64,000 bases of DNA from Maylandia zebra (GCF_041146795.1 NC_135187.1:17064556-17128555); one strand, 5' to 3'; shown: positions 46,701-58,075, counted from the stretch's first letter. Numbers and translations are program-made. The notes: a model not told the origin generated them from the letters alone.

Positions 46701-48704
46701 CTCCAAGCACAGGATCTATATAAGACAATGATTTTAAAGTAAGGGTCCCAGAGTGTGTGAAATATGTCATAGTTATGTTGCCCACACACAAGCTTCAATA
46801 CGTTTAGATTGCATGGCCAAAACACAGCAGCCTTTGTGCTCCTTCTTCAGCTTCTCTGTAACATGCCTTGTATCACGCATATCCACTTAAGACTCAAGTC
46901 ACATGGCTTGGGCTTGAATCAGTTCTCAGGCCATTCTTCTAATGACTTTTGAAGTGACATGAAAAATCCCACAACCCAGTTTTGACCTTAACAGCAGTTA
47001 ATCGCACCGTCACCCAGATTCAAGCCCTTCGAGTTAGAATTAAAAGCTTGTAAATATATGACTTTTCAGAAACTTTTCCTGCCATCAGATGCTCTAGCAA
47101 TCATTCTGGCAGCAGCGAATCATCTTTGTGGTTTTCCTCCTGCCTGGCACCTCCATATTCAGCATCCTTTGTCCAATATATCCTCTATCCCATCTCAAAC
47201 TCTAGCCCTTCAAACCTTACTACTAAATTCCTCAACGTGCGCTGTCCCTCTGAAACACTTGTCCATTCTGCTCAATCCCAGTGAAAATCTGAACATCTTC
47301 AACTCTGTCATCTGTCTTTTTTTTGGGGTCAGAGGCAAACTGAACAAACCATAAATCATAGCAGCACCTCGCAAATCTTCTTTTACTTTTGCTGCTATCC
47401 TCTTGACACTTGTCTCTATCTACTTCCCCCATACTCTCTTCCTCACCTCACTTGTGCCCTGTCCATCGCTTTGGATGGTTGACTCCAGATATTTAAACTC
47501 ATCCACCTTCACGATCTCTGCTCCTTGCAGCTTCACATTTACACTTTCTCTCTCATTCACACACATGTATTCTGTCTTGATTTCATTGACTTTCATCCCC
47601 TTTCTCCCCAGAGCATACTTCCTGTTGGTTAATGGTGAGGCATAAGTCATGTGAAGGCCAGATTCGACGTTAATGCAATTTAAAAAGTAAGCTTCAATGT
47701 TTGCGAAGGTCTACTTATACTGGTGTTTCCCCTTTTTCTATCAAAGTTCATCAGGGGCTAAATTGTTACTCCAGCTGCTGTTCTGACAGCCTATAATTTT
47801 TTGGTTTGAGTAGAGTCCGTGCAGGTACATGTCTTTTTGGGGCTGCATATTTCTTGTGAGACTCATTAAACCCAGTAAAATGTGGGCCACAGTCTTAGTA
47901 TGTGGTGCTGGTGGACCGCACTACGTCACTGCACTCGTAGAGCATTTAAAACACAATTCTTTCTACTTTGTACCTGTTTTTGAAATTAGTTGGCCTAATT
48001 TGGGACTTCCGACATAAACCTCTGCAATACATCTTTACAGGCCAGCTGATGTAAGAGGAAAGCCAATCCTATCACTACTTTCGTGTCGCCTAGCAACTGT
48101 CATTGCCAACACCGTCCTAGTTACTGACAAAAGCAACGTGAAACTTTCTTGTACCGTAACGTTCTTGTTGTATAAGAAAATGCTAGGTAGAATAAGACAT
48201 ATAGTCCTTAATGGAGACGATGTAAACCAATTTATTTGGTACTCATAATGAAAGTGGAACACTTCGTTTACAGGAAGACTGTGTAGGGCTGCTGCGGTAC
48301 TGACAGTCAAATCATAAACAAAGAGCTAAACATAGCTTAGCTGCTGATATAACAGCACGCACCTCGTCTCCTGCTGTCGCCCTGATGTAGGAGGAGTAGC
48401 TGAGCGCGGTGTGCCTCAGCACCTCGTCGTCCTGCTCTGGGTCGTGCTTGTCGGTTGTCCCGGGCTCTGCAGCTTCATCGAGGCTCGGGCTTTGAGAAAT
48501 AACGTTAGCTGCTCCTGCTACTCCTGCCCCCGCCGCTGCTCCAAAGCTGGGGCTCTGCGACACCGTCCCGCTGCTGAGGATTTCGCTCACCATCGACAAA
48601 CTGCTCGCACTCTGAGAGACGATTCCGCTGTCTGTGCTGATCTCAGCGCTGGACTCCTCCAGGGGAGACAGCAGGCCCACCCTGTCAACCCGTTGATGGT
48701 CCAT
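43757..48704 (-). CDS. bloc1s4: BLOC-1 subunit 4 / cappuccino (bloc1s4), complete
   Basis: Subunit of BLOC-1, the cytosolic complex for biogenesis of lysosome-related organelles. Five coding exons, in gene order: 48704-48363, 46715-46644, 46547-46446, 44932-44798, 43855-43757; 249 residues. The variable N-terminus carries three copies of a (V/I)SQS(A/P)S motif. Exon 2 onward is the conserved coiled-coil region: LEEMLTRVDEFVGMLDM, NENLPQIQQKSDEMRQIYRR, IDKLE then AFVKMVGANVSAMEEQV, TQAEGELGTLPGAFKKIL. The tail ends VFRTDDYF plus nine residues, matching the FRTEDYF tail of the mammalian protein. All four introns have GT/AG borders in phase 0. Human BLOC1S4 is intronless, so the exon structure is worth noting. 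Confidence 0.93.
45274..45965 (+). mobile_element. Tc1/mariner element with CAGTCATGTGAAA termini
   Basis: The left end CAGTCATGTGAAAAAGGAAG and the inverted right end CAGTCATGTGAAATTTTTCA are preceded by TA on the left. The plus strand shows C-terminal transposase pieces: WLKLGHATMINDPKHSSKST, RIKVLQWPKQSLDIKPIEML, then after a stop RDLRELC. The Asp of NDPKH and the Glu of PIEML are the later catalytic residues of the DDE triad. The N-terminal half is missing, so the element is a broken short copy, in intron 3 of bloc1s4. Confidence 0.8.
47050..47655 (-). mobile_element. RTE-type LINE fragment (reverse transcriptase, C-terminal part)
   Basis: The minus strand reads KTEYMCVNERESVNVKLQG, then KVDEFKYLESTIQSDGQG, then further on FRFSLGLSRMDKCFRGTA: successive blocks of an RTE-type reverse transcriptase ORF. 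Frame shifts lie between the blocks. It is in bloc1s4 intron 1, on the bloc1s4 strand, and is the same family as the piece at 41905-42092. Confidence 0.78.
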
Positions 48705-48757
48705 GTCGCTTGTCTTTCTGATCTACTGCCGTGTTTTGCCTTGTCAAATGACTAGAT

Positions 48758-48763
48758 CACGTG
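48758..48763. promoter_or_regulatory. E-box CACGTG upstream of bloc1s4
   Basis: ATCACGTGTG lies 54 bases upstream of the bloc1s4 ATG. It matches the core TCACGTG of the CLEAR element but not the full palindrome. Function is inferred. Confidence 0.4.
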
Positions 48764-49163
48764 TGTCGCACAATGGACGGAAGCTCGTAAGGGACAAAGG
48801 TGTTTTTAGTGCAGCAGAAAACGGAAAATGTAAATAAAGAAAAGTACAGTATAAATAAATAGAATATAATGGAATACATTCTCAATGCTGGATACAAGCG
48901 CCATTTATTTGCATGTCTGCCCCTTTGGATTCATGCATCAAAATGAATAAATTCCATTAGCCACTTGAGTTTTAAAAATGTCAAAGTTTTTCAGTTTATT
49001 TCCCATCATTTTCATCTTAGGACACGGCAGTTTTACAACAGAATTCCAACCACTGGATCAATTTTAGAGGTTTTACTCTTAAATTTTAGTTCTTTTAACT
49101 ATAAGGCAAACTTACAACTTGAACACTTCAAGTAAAAAGAGATAACTGCAATGAGATTTGTTA

Positions 49164-51600
49164 TAGTGCAATGAAAAAGTATTTGCCCCTTTCCTGATTT
49201 CTTCAGTGTTGGGACTAACGCGTTATTAAGTAACGCGTTACAGTAACTACGTTATTATTGTGGTAACGAGCACGGTAACTAGTTATTATGCCAAAATCAG
49301 GAACGCGTTACTCGTTACTGGGATTTAGATAGGGTCGTTACTCGTTACTTCGTGTGGTGCTATCGCGGAGCTTCCACAGATTCAGTAACATTAGCAAGTG
49401 GTGGAGGCCAGCAGGTGGATGAAGGAAAAGGGACGCAGAAGGAAAAGAGACCCGAGGCGGCCGCCGGTCCAAGTGTGAACTGAACCTCAGGTAAGAAGTT
49501 ATGACCTGCAGTCTCTCTGGGTCAGATATAAACCAAGTTTAGGTGGAGTTTATTTTCGTTATTCTGACTTTTTCCGTACTGCGTGCTAGCTAGCATGACG
49601 GAGTTTCTATACAGCTGGGTGGTGCTATGATGTTACTGATGTTGAACTTTATTTTGTTCATAAGTTATTAGAGTTGCCAACCGTCCCGCCTGGTATTCAG
49701 AGAAAATATTACGCGTTTCTTATTGAGGTGAAAAGGAACAGTTTGTCCCGTAATTCAGCTACAATGAAAAAGGCACAAAGCTGGAGTTATTCTGTGTCTT
49801 TGCTGCACAGCTGCCTCTTCTTCTCTCATCCTCTCCCCCTCCCTCTCCCGTTTCTGCTTCAATCATGAAAACTGATCAATGATCAGCTGATCGGCTCTCT
49901 TGTTTGTTTATCGCTCACTTTGCCGAAAGAGGAAACCAGCGGATGTCGCGGTAAACAACAGCAGCACGTTTAAGCTTGATCAGCTATTGTTAGAATTTAT
50001 TTAATATTAATTTCTAGTATCAGCTGATGTTTGCTGGAGCCACAGCTGTAAAGCTGCTGGTCATGATATGGTTTGGTTATCTGGTGAGAGGGAAACATGA
50101 AGATGAAACCAGGAGATGTCCTTACTGAATCATCAGAGCTGAACAGGTGATGGAGAAACAGGTTTACCTTTTAGGTGACATGAATGAGTTGAAGGGAAGT
50201 TATGAACTGTTTCTGAGAGACAAATAACACCAGGATCCTTTTTTAGGTAGCTGACAGCTGGTAACTGTGCAGGTGCAGATCTAGCAAAGTGTTGCCAGGG
50301 GGGCATGTAGGGCATTAACAGGGAAAGGGGGGCAAAAAGAAATACTTTTCTTTCTTATTCTCATTTAAAATGTCTAGCTTTTAAAAAATAATTATCTGAA
50401 TCTTACAACAAACGATTGATAGATTGATGCATATATACCATCAAAACAGTGAACATCACTGTCACAACAGTGTTTATTTTCATTCAAAGGCTTTATGATT
50501 TTTCCTATAATGGTGGGCCGGTCTCTAGTCAAAATGCCCGGGCCAATTTTCTGTCCCAGTCCAGCCCTGTATGCAGCTAATCTGCAGTCTGGTGTTGCCT
50601 ACATCTTCCTATTCAGAAAGCAGAATTTCCGAGTTCTGAGTACAATCGAAAGCACCACGACTCCAGTTTATGTGTTGGATGTAAAAGGCGCGCATGACGC
50701 TGTGACGTAGGCTAGAATCATGGCAGCAGTCAATGACGGTCCAGGCGTGGGATTTCTCTCATGGAAATATGCACATTATCTTTTCCTTTCTATTGGTAGG
50801 TGGCACAGTGCACTTGTGGCAAGTAAGCAAGCTAGAAGACTGGCAAAGTTATGGAAGCAACACATTAACAAGAGAATTCTGAGTAAAACCAAAGTTACTT
50901 TCCCTAGTAACTAGTTACTTTGAAAGTAACGAGTAACTTGAAGTAACTGAGTTACTTTTGAGAGAATTAACTAGTAATGTAACTAAGTTACTATTTTAAA
51001 GTAACTTACCCAACACTGGATTTCTTAGTTGTTGTTGTTGGGTTTTTTGTTATTGCATATTTGTCACCCTTAAACATTTCAGATTATCAAATAAATGTTA
51101 ATATTAGAAAAAGATATCCAAAGTGAATAAAATAAGGGAGTTTTAAAATTATGATTACATTTATTAAGGAAAAAAAGCTACCTGACCCTGTGTGAAAAAG
51201 GAATCTCCCCTAAACCTAATAACTGGTTGTGCTATTCTTGGCAGCAAGAACTGCAATCAAGCCTTAGTGCTAAGTGGCAGCAAGTCTTACACATCTCTGT
51301 GAAAGTATTTTGGCCCACTCTTATTTGCAGAATTTGTTTATTTCAGCCTCACTGGAGGGTTTTCAGGCATGAATGTCCTGTTTAAGGTCATACCATAGCA
51401 TCAAAATCTGATTTAAGTCCACACTTTGATTTGGCCACTCCAAAAGCTTAATTTTGTTTTGTTTTTTTGGTTTTCTTTGTAAGCCATTCAGAGGGGGGCT
51501 TGCTGGTGTGTTTTGGATCATTGTCCTGCTGCCAGATTTGAGATGAGGGCATTAAGCTTTTTCACCTTTTTCTGGTAGAGTGCAAAATTCATACTTTTAC
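49164..51600 (-). mobile_element. Tc1-like element (AGTGCAATGAAAAAG end), split by a hAT insertion
   Basis: The left terminus AGTGCAATGAAAAAGTATTTGCCCC (shown here only as its first words AGTGCAATGAAAAAG) is typical of an abundant fish Tc1 family. After the hAT insertion the same element continues with TTGCATATTTGTCACCCTTA, CCTAATAACTGGTTGTGCTA, GGCCACTCCAAAAG and TTGGATCATTGTCCTGCTGC. In this family the transposase is read on the opposite strand. Homology fades near 51600 and the other terminus is not seen, so the copy is truncated. Confidence 0.75.
49204..51018. mobile_element. hAT-family element, complete termini, 8-bp target duplication
   Basis: 1,815 bp beginning CAGTGTTGGGACTAACGCGT and ending ACTTACCCAACACTG, i.e. 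inverted CAGTGTTGGG termini. The target GATTTCTT occurs at 49196-49203 and again at 51019-51026. Near both ends are many copies of GTAACNNGTTAC-like words. No transposase ORF of family length is present, so it is non-autonomous. Its 49355-49665 part is shared with the fragment at 4.3-4.6 kb. Confidence 0.92.
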
Positions 51601-53456
51601 TCTTAGAGTATTTTCTGTAGGTCGCCAAGTTGGTTTGGGTAGCCTAATCTAAACTGCCTAAACTGGACATAACATTAAAATTGGGTGAAAAGCTGGGTAC
51701 AGGCTAACACAGAAAGGCAGATAACCATTTATCATCACACCAACAGCCAATTAGAATCCCCAATTAACCTGACGGGGTCTTTGGACAGGTTTAAACCTGT
51801 GTGCTGATGCACCACTGTGGTGCTCCGCTATCAAGTTAGTAAGATTAATCACACAATACTGAACCCTAAGTTGAATTTCACAGCAGTGATCACAACTATC
51901 TACTAATCCACTGTGAGAACTTATAATTTTGTCTTACCATCCAAGTCTTCTCCCCTCTACATAAACATACACTGGAAGCTGCACATCCACAGACACATCT
52001 TTAACTCTTTCATACACATGCAAACTCATATGGTATGTATGTATTTATCTTTCCCAAGGACACTTTAACATACGGATGCAGGAGCTGGGGATCGGACCAC
52101 CGACCTCCTGTATGTGCCACCATTTTTGGGAGGGGCATCGGTGGCAGTTGGGTAGCCAGTGAGAAGCATAAGCATAATCAGATGTGGCACCCCTGTTAGC
52201 AAATAATTTCTAAAATCGATTTCTACATGGATGAACTTGTATGATTTGACACCGAGAGCATTGAAAAGAGGCAAGTGTAGTTTACTTTTGGGAAAAGATT
52301 AAATATTTATGTTGTGGAAAGTGCTGTAGGTTTTTTTTTCCAACAAGCATTAAGGACTCTTGCAATAGAAAAAAAAAAAAAGATTGTCTGGTCTGATAAA
52401 ATACAACAGTAACTTTTAACATTTCAGTACGTGTTATTCCAGTGTCGACCAGCATGTGGCAGAGTGAAATACGGCATGGGGACTTGGGGGAGTTCAGATG
52501 TCTGACGCAGGTCAACATGTTTTGTATGCAGAAAAAAAAAACCTGCCTATGATCAAAGGGGTTTAACACGTTTTAGCATACAAAGTATCCAATGAAAAGG
52601 ATTACCTGTCAAATCCGTCAGGCTTGTGCAGACGTTTCCAATAATTCCCTCTGAACCTCAGATCTTCAGTTGGACGTGTTCATGTCCAAGAAAGCATTAA
52701 GGCGGCCACGTCTGTTTATTTTGAGTTTGTCGGCTTTAATCGGTGTGCGCTTGAATCCTATATTCTATCAGCTGAACATCTGTATCACATGTGGGGAACA
52801 TAACATAACTGTTTCTAACTGTAACTGCCCTTCCTCGGCTGACTCTGATAAAAGGACACAGATAGTGAAGACTGATTGCGTGACAGTTAGGATTTCAGGT
52901 CTCCGGCTAAACCCACAGTCTGCTGACTGACAGTGCTGACTAGTTGGGTGTGAAGGATCTATTAGATGTATGAGCAGTGTGGCACCCTGAACAAACACAG
53001 GAGGAAAATATTCATTAGCAGAGAAGTGAAAGATGTTTGCTGCCGGAGGGCCTCTGACATGCATTCCAGTTGCATATCTAGGTTGGAAGCAGAGGCTGTA
53101 GCCAAAAGCAAAATGATGATAAAGCTGTACCCGACTCAAGGAATTCAACCTTCAGATAGTCTACATCTTGACTTTGTGATGTCTAAAGTGAATTATTTTG
53201 TGAAACAAGACCTTAATTTCTTATCTTCTCCTTCAGCCTGACTACTGCTTTCTAAAAGCCTAGGATTTGTGGCTTTCACTGTAGCTTTTAATGACTTGAA
53301 TGAGGTGCAGATGACATCACTACAGACTCATCACCTTTAAATAGCCACAAGTCTTTGTGGTTTTACACGAGTCAAGATTACTTTTACTTAAGCTTCAGAA
53401 ATGGTGCTCCAGAAATTCACACCACTTATGCCACACTGTGTGGTTATGAGTTCCTA
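51600..53456. other. Spacer with faint repeat relics; no gene
   Basis: Near 51740-51800 the words CAATTAGAATCCCCAATTAACC recall a common fish repeat, and near 52080-52110 GGAGCTGGGGATCGGACCACCGACC another. Neither has a clear border. No exon of a host gene is recognised on either strand up to 53456. Confidence 0.4.
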
Positions 53457-54055
53457 CACTCTAAAAAATATTTTGTTGCCTCAACTTAAAAAAGTAAGGT
53501 AACAATTTCCACTCAGCTTTTTAAGTTACAAATTTTGCATATTATTAAGTAAATTCAGCAAGTAATTTTTAGGTTTGGCTAACTCAACTTGTTTAACAAA
53601 CCAACATGATTTACCTTGACCTCCACAAGCATAATTAAGTTTATTCAACCTAATATTAATTTAAAATTTCTGGTAAAATTAAGTTGAGAAATTACATTAG
53701 TTGAGTTACACCAACGAACTTTTTTACATATATCCTACTCACAATTATCCATGTCAATTAGTTTAGGTTTCTATAGTAGCTTTTCTAAAATCACACAAAG
53801 CCATTTCACTTATTCCAATTGATTATTTTATTACAAAACATTTTCAAAGTAATACACTTCTGTGTCAATACAACATAAATGAAACATTACAGCAGCCCTT
53901 TAATTATAAAGGACTAAAAAAAGTACTTCATGTACATTAACATTAACTTAAATTGGTATCAACTTGTTCAACTTGTCGCAGAATCAAGGAAATGACAAAA
54001 GATTTTAATGTTCAACAACAGAACAATCCAAAGCTAAGATTATATGTATTACAAA

Positions 54056-55065
54056 CAGTGTTGGTCAAGTTACTTGAAAAAAGTAATCAGTAACTAATTA
54101 CTGATTACTCCCCCCAAAAAGTAATCCCGTTACTTTACTGATTACTTATTTTCAAAAGTAATTAATTACTTAGTTACTTAGTTACTTAGTTACTTTTTAA
54201 AAACACGATTTACAACCTGAAGAGGTGATAAAGTGATAGATCTTTCAGCCCAATTCTACTTTTTCTACATAATCCATCATACAAAATGTAATCAAATGGA
54301 AAAGTCTCTTTTTTTAACTTGTTTTATCAGTTTTAATCTTTTAACTTTATGCATCAAGCAAAACATTTAATTATATGCAACATTCTCTGACTTGAATAAA
54401 TTAGTTTAACATTTAAACCTATTTTCTACACATTCCAGCACATAAAATAAAATATTTTTTGTGTTTTCACTCACTCTTTCAAACAGATGCAAGTAAAACA
54501 CAGCAGAAAATAAATAAAGTCAAAGACTCAGCGGTCCTTTTGCTCTATTTTCACCTGTAAAGCAGGAGCAGGGTAGGCGGAGGGTTACCCTGGTGTAGGT
54601 GTGCTGCGGTCAGTTGAAGAATCTGCGCGAGTGTCTCTGTGAGTTTCCCATCACGTCGTAGCTACTCGGTGCTTGCTTGGAAGTTTAGGGATTTTTTTCG
54701 CTGTAAAAAGAAGTTTTCTTCCCACGCACGATGGACGCTAATGTTTTTGTCACTTTTTATGGAATCAAACTCAAAGTAAGGTCAGTACTTCCACACTTTA
54801 AACGCTGCACGCTCATACTCTCTCCCGCACTCGATATATTATCCATTGTTGATCTGCACACAGCTGCTGTCACCAACGTCGCACTTGCTTACGTCACTGT
54901 CATGAGACATTCTCGCAAAAAAAAATCACGCAGCGTTCCTACGGGAAAGTAACGGTAATCTAATTACCGATTTTGCAATAGTAATCCCTTACTTTACTCG
55001 TTACTTGAAAAAAGTAATCAGATTACAGTAACGCGTTACAAGTAACGCGTTACTGCCCATCTCTG
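54056..55065. mobile_element. hAT-family element inside the CACTA-like element
   Basis: 1,010 bp from CAGTGTTGGTCAAGTTACTT to GCGTTACTGCCCATCTCTG. The inverted terminus is CAGAGATGGGCAGTAACGCG, similar but not identical to the left end. The target ATTACAAA stands at 54048-54055 and at 55066-55073. Subterminal AAGTAATCAG and TTACTTGAAAAAAGTAATCAG words occur at both ends. An open frame at 54731-54952 starts MDANVFVTFYGIKLK followed by a GTAAGG donor-like site, perhaps the first exon of the parent transposon; no transposase core is present. Confidence 0.9.
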
Positions 55066-55212
55066 ATTACAAACTTTTCTCAAAACTACACTCATCTAGG
55101 ACTGCATACAAAAACGTAAGAGGCACATCGGAATACTACAGTCCAATTCACATTCGTTTCATGACAGAAGTTTGCACTTAACAGACATTACCCGTGGACT
55201 GGTTTAAGCCCA

Positions 55213-56178
55213 TCAAGTTCCAGAAATACCTCTAGTGTTCTTTACTTGTTTTGGGTAGCTCAGATTGAGAGTGTATATAAGCCCCATCATTAAGGCACAC
55301 ACTCTGGGCACATCAAGGTCTTCCAGGACTGCTGTTCCTTCAATCACAATTTTAGCGACAGCTTTGAGAGACACTGCTGCACGTCTGGTGACTACAATCT
55401 TTACCATTTCTTCTGGGAACTGTTGTTCACCATCCTGGCAAGTAGGTAGTTTAAATGGAAACATGTCAGCATTTTATGTGCCATTTAAAAATAAAACACA
55501 AAAGAATGCGAGATTCACCTACCAGCTGTTCTCTGAAGAGATCCTCTTCCTTCTCTTTCAGATACACCTTCAGGCAACGGATTGCGACCTCTCTCTTCAT
55601 TTCCACCGAACTCTGGAGAATAAAAAAAGCAAAACAAAACTTAAACTTACAGTTTATTAGGTGAAAAGTCAAAACTATTACATTTATGTGACTTGCATTG
55701 TGCCAAATATTGATTTTAAATATGTTTTTAAAAGAAATAAAGATGTAATCTTTGTAACTTCAATTTAAACTGTTACACACTGGCCTGCTTTAACTGCCCA
55801 CTTTGCTAGCAATAGGATGAAGTGACTAAAAGTAAATGTAACCTAAATTTCATCAACAGCACAATTGTGCTTTTGATGAATAGGACCTGAATCAGAGAAT
55901 GACATGAACTATAACTGTAACTGTAACAACTAATTCATCAATACACCTGCGAGGTACATTATATATACTTTCCAGTTTTAGTAGTAGGTGGGCTAAATGT
56001 TTCTCAATTAAATTAGGCAATTCCCCAATTTCTTCATCCTCTTCATTTGCTACATCTTCACACAATGGATTTTCATTATGTTCCTCAAGAGGATCATCTC
56101 CTGCATTCAAACGACTGACACACCTCTGTATCAGCTCAGGCTTGAAGTCATCCAATGAGTGAGGAGTGTGTTTTCGGT
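55213..56178 (-). pseudogene. Remnant cargo/transposase exons of the CACTA-like element
   Basis: Three minus-strand pieces. Piece 1 (about 56178-55915, after an AG) reads NRKHTPHSLDDFKPELIQRC, an acidic stretch EDVANEEDEEIGELPN, and LIEKHLAHLLLKLESIYNVP: the early part of a fish EnSpm-type protein with its coiled region. Piece 2 (55612-55523) reads SSVEMKREVAIRCLKVYLKE. Piece 3 (55434-55213) reads VSLKAVAKIVIEGTAVLEDL and CALMMGLIYTLNLSYPKQ with a TGA/TAA-type end after KNTRGISGT. Pieces 2 and 3 join in phase (CTG|GAT) and resemble the C-terminal half of SAMD3-like proteins that are multicopy in teleosts. Piece 1 has no good donor that leads to piece 2, and the SAM domain and the tnp2 transposase core are absent. 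I recognise the families from memory only. Confidence 0.5.
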
Positions 56179-57209
56179 TCCTATGAGAAGCATATGTTCA
56201 AATGAGCAGTTACTTTTAGTCAGGGATAAATTCACCACATTTTACTCTATCAGTAATTAGTTACCTCACCCGAGACCATCTTGTGGAAACACGAATTTAC
56301 TCTGACACCATGATGAAAATGCAGGCAGCTACTGACCGGTTAATTTGAACATATACGGGTTCAAATTGAACATGCTCTGCTGTCGGCATGGTCTATCAGC
56401 TAACCAAATGTACCCTGACAAGTGACATGTTTTAATGTCTCTTTTATTTGTGAGGAACGTTTGCTAGCTAAAAGAAACGGCTAGCTAAACTAAAAAAAAC
56501 AACAACAGCTCTACTCTGCTAAATTACGATTTAAACCATCAAATTTCAGTTTTTTTAAAATATGACATTTTAGAGTGTACAAATATAACTTGTAATTCAT
56601 CTATTTAGAATTCAGTACTTACTTAACTCACCGAACACAGTCGAGGGCAAACACACCTCTTCTCCCACGAAGCCACAAGAATCCAGAAACTGTTGCGCAA
56701 GATACGAACATATGCTACGGGGTTGCCCTCGTCTGTCTGAATGGTCTCAATTCAAACAGGAAGGATGTTGAAACTCATTTTTACATGTTACACAAACTTA
56801 ATATTTTCTGTTGTTGATTGATGACAAAAGTATTTTATTCAATATACTCAAACATTTAAGTTAAGGAGCTGTTTTTTAATTTTTGTGTTGCACTGACTTC
56901 TAACATTGATTATTCAACTCACTGAAACGTGTACATGTAGGCAACTTACTTTTTTTTTTTACCAGAAAAATTCTTTTTTGTTAAGTTCTACCGACAAACA
57001 CAAGGAATATTTTTTAGAGTTTAGTTACTCTGAACTGGAATGTCAGCCTCTTTGCTTCACCATCAGCTTTGAGTTGAATGAAAATCTTCTGGCCTTTAGT
57101 TTGAAACCAAAACTTATTTTTCCATTTTGTTTAGTACAATTCATGCAGTCATCTGTGCTTAACAGCATCTTGTGTCTGTTCAGTACAAAAATACATTTTA
57201 AAGTAAATA

Positions 57210-58075
57210 CACTCACTGGCCACTTCATTAGGTACACCTGTACTATTGCTCATTAGCGCAAATATCTATATAAATTGTATATAACATAACTCATATCCAT
57301 TTTTGCATGTAGATGTGGTCAGTAAACCAGCTGAAGTTCATGCAGAGCATCAGGTTGTAGAAGAAAGTTGATTTAAGTAACTTTTAAGTGGCATAGCTGA
57401 AATACTTAGATGGGCTGGTCTAAGTATTTCAGAAACTGCTGATATGTTGGGATTTTCCCCAGACAGCCATCTCTAGAGTTTACAGAGAAAACACCCCCCC
57501 AAAATAAATAAAACAATCCAGTGAGTGGCAGTTCTCTGGGTGAAAATGAGTTGTTGTCAGAGGTCAGAGGAGAATGGTCACACTGCTCTAAGTTGCAGTA
57601 ACAAATCACTTGTTAGAACCACGGTGTGTAGATGTTGTTTTCAGAGATGCTCAAGCTGGTGATGTAGCTGTGTGGGGTATATTTTCCTGGCATGCTCTGG
57701 GGTCTTTAGTGCAGAGCGACACACAGCCAAAGTGTTGTTGCCAACCATCTCCATCCCTTTATGACCACACTGTACCCACGGCTGCTTCCTGCAGGATAAC
57801 ACACCATGTCAGAATTCAAATCAAACCTCAAACTGGTTTCTTGACCATGACAGTGAGTTCACTGTACTCAAATGGCCTCTATTGTCATCAGCTCTCAATT
57901 CTTAAGAATGTGGTGGAATGGGATAATGACATTAGTCGAGAAATCTGTAGCTATGATGTGATGCTATCGGGTCAATATTGACCAAAATATCAGAGGAATG
58001 AGCACCTCTGTGAATCAGTGCCATGAATAAGGAGTTAAAACAACAATAAGGTGTGCCTAATGAAGTGACCAGTTG
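57210..58075 (+). mobile_element. Tc1-like element with CACTCACTGG termini (copy 2)
   Basis: The ends CACTCACTGGCCACTTCATT and, inverted, CCTAATGAAGTGACCAGTTG are bordered by TA on both sides. The transposase lies on the plus strand; VAVWGIFSWHALGSLV near 57664 is the block around the second catalytic Asp, and DNA words TGCAGAGCATCAGG and GGGATTTTCCCCAGA are further traces. Stops and deletions are many. Same family as 22862-23745, in the opposite orientation. It lies just past the end of pard6g. Confidence 0.82.

Larger units (their letters stand above)
53457..57020 (-). mobile_element. CACTA-like (EnSpm) DNA element carrying cargo exons, interrupted by a hAT copy
   Basis: The left end ACTCTAAAAAATATT and the right end AATATTTTTTAGAGT are exact 15-base inverted copies; the left end has an extra C (CACTCT). 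Next to both ends are GTTGCC and GTAAG words in inverted order. Inside, on the minus strand, are three exons of proteins typical of fish multicopy elements (see 55213-56178). The family call rests on the CACTCT terminus and on recalled association of these proteins with EnSpm elements. No clear 2-3 bp target duplication was found. Without the hAT insertion the element would be about 2.55 kb, so it is internally deleted. Confidence 0.6.
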
